The notes under the pieces were generated by a model. It made no database searches. It saw only the letters and a program-made list of their open reading frames with translations, and had not been told where the DNA came from. Below, in pieces: positions 62,224-64,000 of a stretch of 64,000 nt of DNA. A program made the position numbers and the translations under genes. The stretch spans positions 993,672-1,057,671 of the forward strand of contig LR698958.1 in assembly GCA_902381685.1 (NCBI GenBank), given 5' to 3'. Position 1 is the stretch's first letter, and the number at the start of each line of letters is the position of its first letter. The DNA is from Lachnospiraceae bacterium. Its GTDB lineage: Bacteria; Bacillota; Clostridia; Lachnospirales; Lachnospiraceae.

Positions 62224-62868
62224 TTATTCTGTATGTTCTTTGTTATAACGGCTGAGATTATATGATAATCTCATAAGACTTTCCGACAAATGTACGTTTT
62301 CCACAATGACATTCTCCGGTAAATCTAAATCTGTATGCGCAAAATTCCAAATTGCACGCACACCGTTATCTACCAAAAGTTTCGCAACTTCAACCGCTTT
62401 TGCCTTCGGGATTGTGAGAACGGCTATATCAATATTGTGTTCATTGATAAAATCTTTCAATTCGTCCATCATGCGAATTGGGACTCCGCGAATAGATACA
62501 CCCGAAAGTCTTGGATTCACATCAAAAATACCTTTAAAAATAAACCCTCTTCTCTCAAATGAAGTATAATTTGCCAGTGCCTGTCCAAGATTACCTGCAC
62601 CGATTATAATCATATTATGATCTATATCCAATCCCAAAATCTTGCCGATTTCTGTATATAAATATTTTACATTATATCCATATCCCTGCTGTCCGAATCC
62701 GCCAAAATTGTTCAAATCCTGACGTATCTGGGAAGCGGTTACCTGCATTCTTCTGCTCAATTCATTTGAAGAAATACGCTCTACATTGTCTTCAAGTAGT
62801 TCTCCTAAGTATCTGTAGTATCTAGGCAATCTGCGTATTACTGCCTGAGAAATTTCTCTTTCTTCCAC
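62224..62868 (-). CDS. rex: Redox-sensing transcriptional repressor Rex
   Basis: A 214-residue NAD(H)-responsive repressor: N-terminal winged helix (VIRRLPRYYRYLGELLEDNVERI), a Rossmann fold (MIIIGAGNLGQALANYTSF) and a C-terminal swap helix. NADH releases it from DNA. GTG at 62868 follows GAAGGTG. A matching operator in this window controls the alcohol dehydrogenase. Confidence 0.97.
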   Translation of the reverse strand: MEEREISQAVIRRLPRYYRYLGELLEDNVERISSNELSRRMQVTASQIRQDLNNFGGFGQQGYGYNVKYLYTEIGKILGLDIDHNMIIIGAGNLGQALANYTSFERRGFIFKGIFDVNPRLSGVSIRGVPIRMMDELKDFINEHNIDIAVLTIPKAKAVEVAKLLVDNGVRAIWNFAHTDLDLPENVIVENVHLSESLMRLSYNLSRYNKEHTE

Positions 62869-62900
62869 TGCACTTCACCTTCCAATCTGTTCTACGCAAT

Positions 62901-62929
62901 ATTATATAGAATAGTTCCGATAAAGTCAA
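62901..62929 (-). promoter_or_regulatory. rex promoter
   Basis: On the minus strand, TTGACT (62929-62924) and a perfect TATAAT (62906-62901) are exactly 17 nt apart. Confidence 0.85.
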
Positions 62930-62958
62930 TTTTTTAGTTGTATTTTGCAGTATTTGAG

Positions 62959-62964
62959 TATAAT
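62959..62964 (+). promoter_or_regulatory. -10 element of the ABC-F gene
   Basis: TATAAT lies 34 nt before the ATG at 62998; the best upstream -35-like word (TTGTAT, 62938-62943) is only 15 nt away, so the promoter is tentative. Confidence 0.45.
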
Positions 62965-62997
62965 ATAAAGGATATGAGTTATTTTGGGAGGTTTATT

Positions 62998-64000
62998 ATG
63001 ATTTTAGCATGTCATAATCTTAATAAAGCATTTGGAGAACAGATCATCGTCAAAGATGGTTCTTTTCATATAGAGGAACATGAAAAAGCAGCCTTGATTG
63101 GCTTAAACGGAGCGGGAAAATCAACTATTTTGAAAATGATTATGGGCGAATTGCCTGTTGACAGCGGTGAGATTATTCTTGCAAAAGGTAAAACAATCGG
63201 TTACCTTTCACAACATCAGAAATTGGAAAGCGGAAATACTATTTACGAAGAAGTAAAAACAGCAAAATCTGATATTATCACTTTGGAAAATCAAATTCGC
63301 TCCATCGAACTGGAATTAAAGCATCTCACAGGGGAAGAACTTGAGAAACGTTTACAGACATATCATCATCTTACCGCTTCCTTTGAGCGTGCCAACGGAT
63401 ATGCTTATGAAAGTGAAATAACAGGTGTTTTAAAAGGTCTTGGTTTTTCGGAGGAAGACTTTGGGAAATCTGTGGATACGCTTTCTGGCGGACAGAAAAC
63501 GAGGGTTTCTTTGGGTAAACTCCTTTTAACAAAACCGGATATTCTTCTTCTCGATGAGCCGACGAACCATTTGGACTTAAATTCAATCGCATGGCTGGAA
63601 ACGTATCTTTCCAACTATCAGGGCGCCGTACTTATCGTGTCCCATGACCGTTACTTCTTAAATCGCGTCGTGACAAAAGTTATTGAAGTGGAACAGGGCA
63701 ATATTATGATGTTTTTAGGCAACTATACTGCATTTGCCCAGAAGAAGAAACTTGTCCGCGAAGCAAAATTAAAAGAATATATGAAGCAGCAACAGGAAAT
63801 CAAACATCAGGAAGCAGTTATTGAAAAACTTCGTTCTTTTAACCGGGAAAAGTCCATTCGCCGTGCGGAGAGCCGTGAGAAAATGTTGGACAAGATGACT
63901 TTGGTGGAAAAACCTACGGAGGTTACGTCAGAATTTCACATTTCCCTCGAACCTTCCTGTGTAAGCGGAAACGATGTGTTGACCGTAGAGCATTTAAGCA
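62998..64000 (+). CDS. ABC-F family ATPase (3' cut by window edge)
   Basis: The first 334 codons of a soluble tandem ABC ATPase, open to the window edge. ATG at 62998 follows GGGAGG. First cassette: LIGLNGAGKSTILKM (Walker A), TLSGGQKTRVSLGKLL (signature), ILLLDEPTNHLDL (Walker B and D loop) and LIVSHDRYFLN. A helical linker follows (EIKHQEAVIEKLRSFNRE), typical of ABC-F factors such as YdiF that act on the ribosome. Second cassette lies outside. A housekeeping role is more likely than antibiotic resistance, but this is not decided. Confidence 0.93.
   Translation, partial: MILACHNLNKAFGEQIIVKDGSFHIEEHEKAALIGLNGAGKSTILKMIMGELPVDSGEIILAKGKTIGYLSQHQKLESGNTIYEEVKTAKSDIITLENQIRSIELELKHLTGEELEKRLQTYHHLTASFERANGYAYESEITGVLKGLGFSEEDFGKSVDTLSGGQKTRVSLGKLLLTKPDILLLDEPTNHLDLNSIAWLETYLSNYQGAVLIVSHDRYFLNRVVTKVIEVEQGNIMMFLGNYTAFAQKKKLVREAKLKEYMKQQQEIKHQEAVIEKLRSFNREKSIRRAESREKMLDKMTLVEKPTEVTSEFHISLEPSCVSGNDVLTVEHLS

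Overview
The window looks like a chromosomal stretch of a low-GC, anaerobic, gut-type Firmicute of the family Lachnospiraceae. The evidence is the set of genes and their order: a rod-shape/Min cluster, a compressed ylm division cluster, NfnAB, Rex, an internally processed L27 with its Prp protease, and a gut-type aromatic amino acid decarboxylase. A low-GC member such as a Blautia hansenii-like organism is possible, but that is a guess from memory of gene content, not a database result. No rRNA, tRNA, CRISPR array, insertion sequence or prophage was recognised, and no stretch longer than 300 bases lacks a gene.

Layout. (1) 1-9671, plus strand: the tail of radC, mreBCD, a very long class B PBP (MrdA/PBP2), minCDE, rodA, mgsA and a D,D-carboxypeptidase lipoprotein, closed by a strong hairpin; this is the elongation and septum-placement machinery. 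A small DUF378 membrane protein follows on the minus strand. (2) 9980-16559, plus: a TIGR01212 radical SAM protein, a HlyD-like membrane protein, yggS, sepF, ylmH, lspA, an RluA-type pseudouridine synthase and a cytidylate-kinase-like protein. (3) 16607-20409: ttcA, dtd, a tyrosine recombinase, and a divergent SOS pair (a YneA-like LysM protein and lexA) with LexA boxes between them. (4) 20475-30441, minus: one long translation/ribosome-assembly block, TIGR03960 and TIGR03936 radical SAM pair, RNase G, YbaK, a HAD protein, a CBS protein, rplU, prp, rpmA, obg, yhbY, nadD, yqeK, rsfS, DUF2500. (5) 30649-33074: a LysR regulator divergent from a PLP decarboxylase that closely resembles gut tryptophan/aromatic amino acid decarboxylases. 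(6) 33131-36426, minus: a SatD-family protein translationally coupled to a TetM/EF-G-like GTPase that carries a C-terminal NYN (YacP/Rae1-type) nuclease domain. This is the most interesting locus. (7) 36598-46842, minus: a DEDDh exonuclease, Dus, YkgJ, a methyltransferase, a membrane-anchored MerR regulator, a small alarmone synthetase, RlmH, a TDT transporter with a redox-active Cys protein, an EamA exporter, and NfnAB. (8) 46981-62868, minus: a Rex-box-controlled alcohol dehydrogenase; a zinc-ribbon/TPR protein with folD, fhs, ftsK and tepA; then metY, a Cys-motif protein, yebC, a CorC-like protein, an antitoxin-less MazF, alr, nnr and rex. (9) 62998-64000, plus: the start of an ABC-F ATPase.

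Connections. Redox control is visible inside the window: rex is encoded at 62.5 kb and a matching Rex operator lies between the -35 and -10 of the alcohol dehydrogenase promoter at 48.2 kb. SOS control is visible at lexA. The ribosome theme recurs (L21/L27/Prp/Obg/RsfS/YhbY, RlmH, YbaK, Dtd, ABC-F, and the GTPase-nuclease fusion). All family assignments come from reading translated sequence without searches; promoter, operator and terminator calls are pattern matches by eye.
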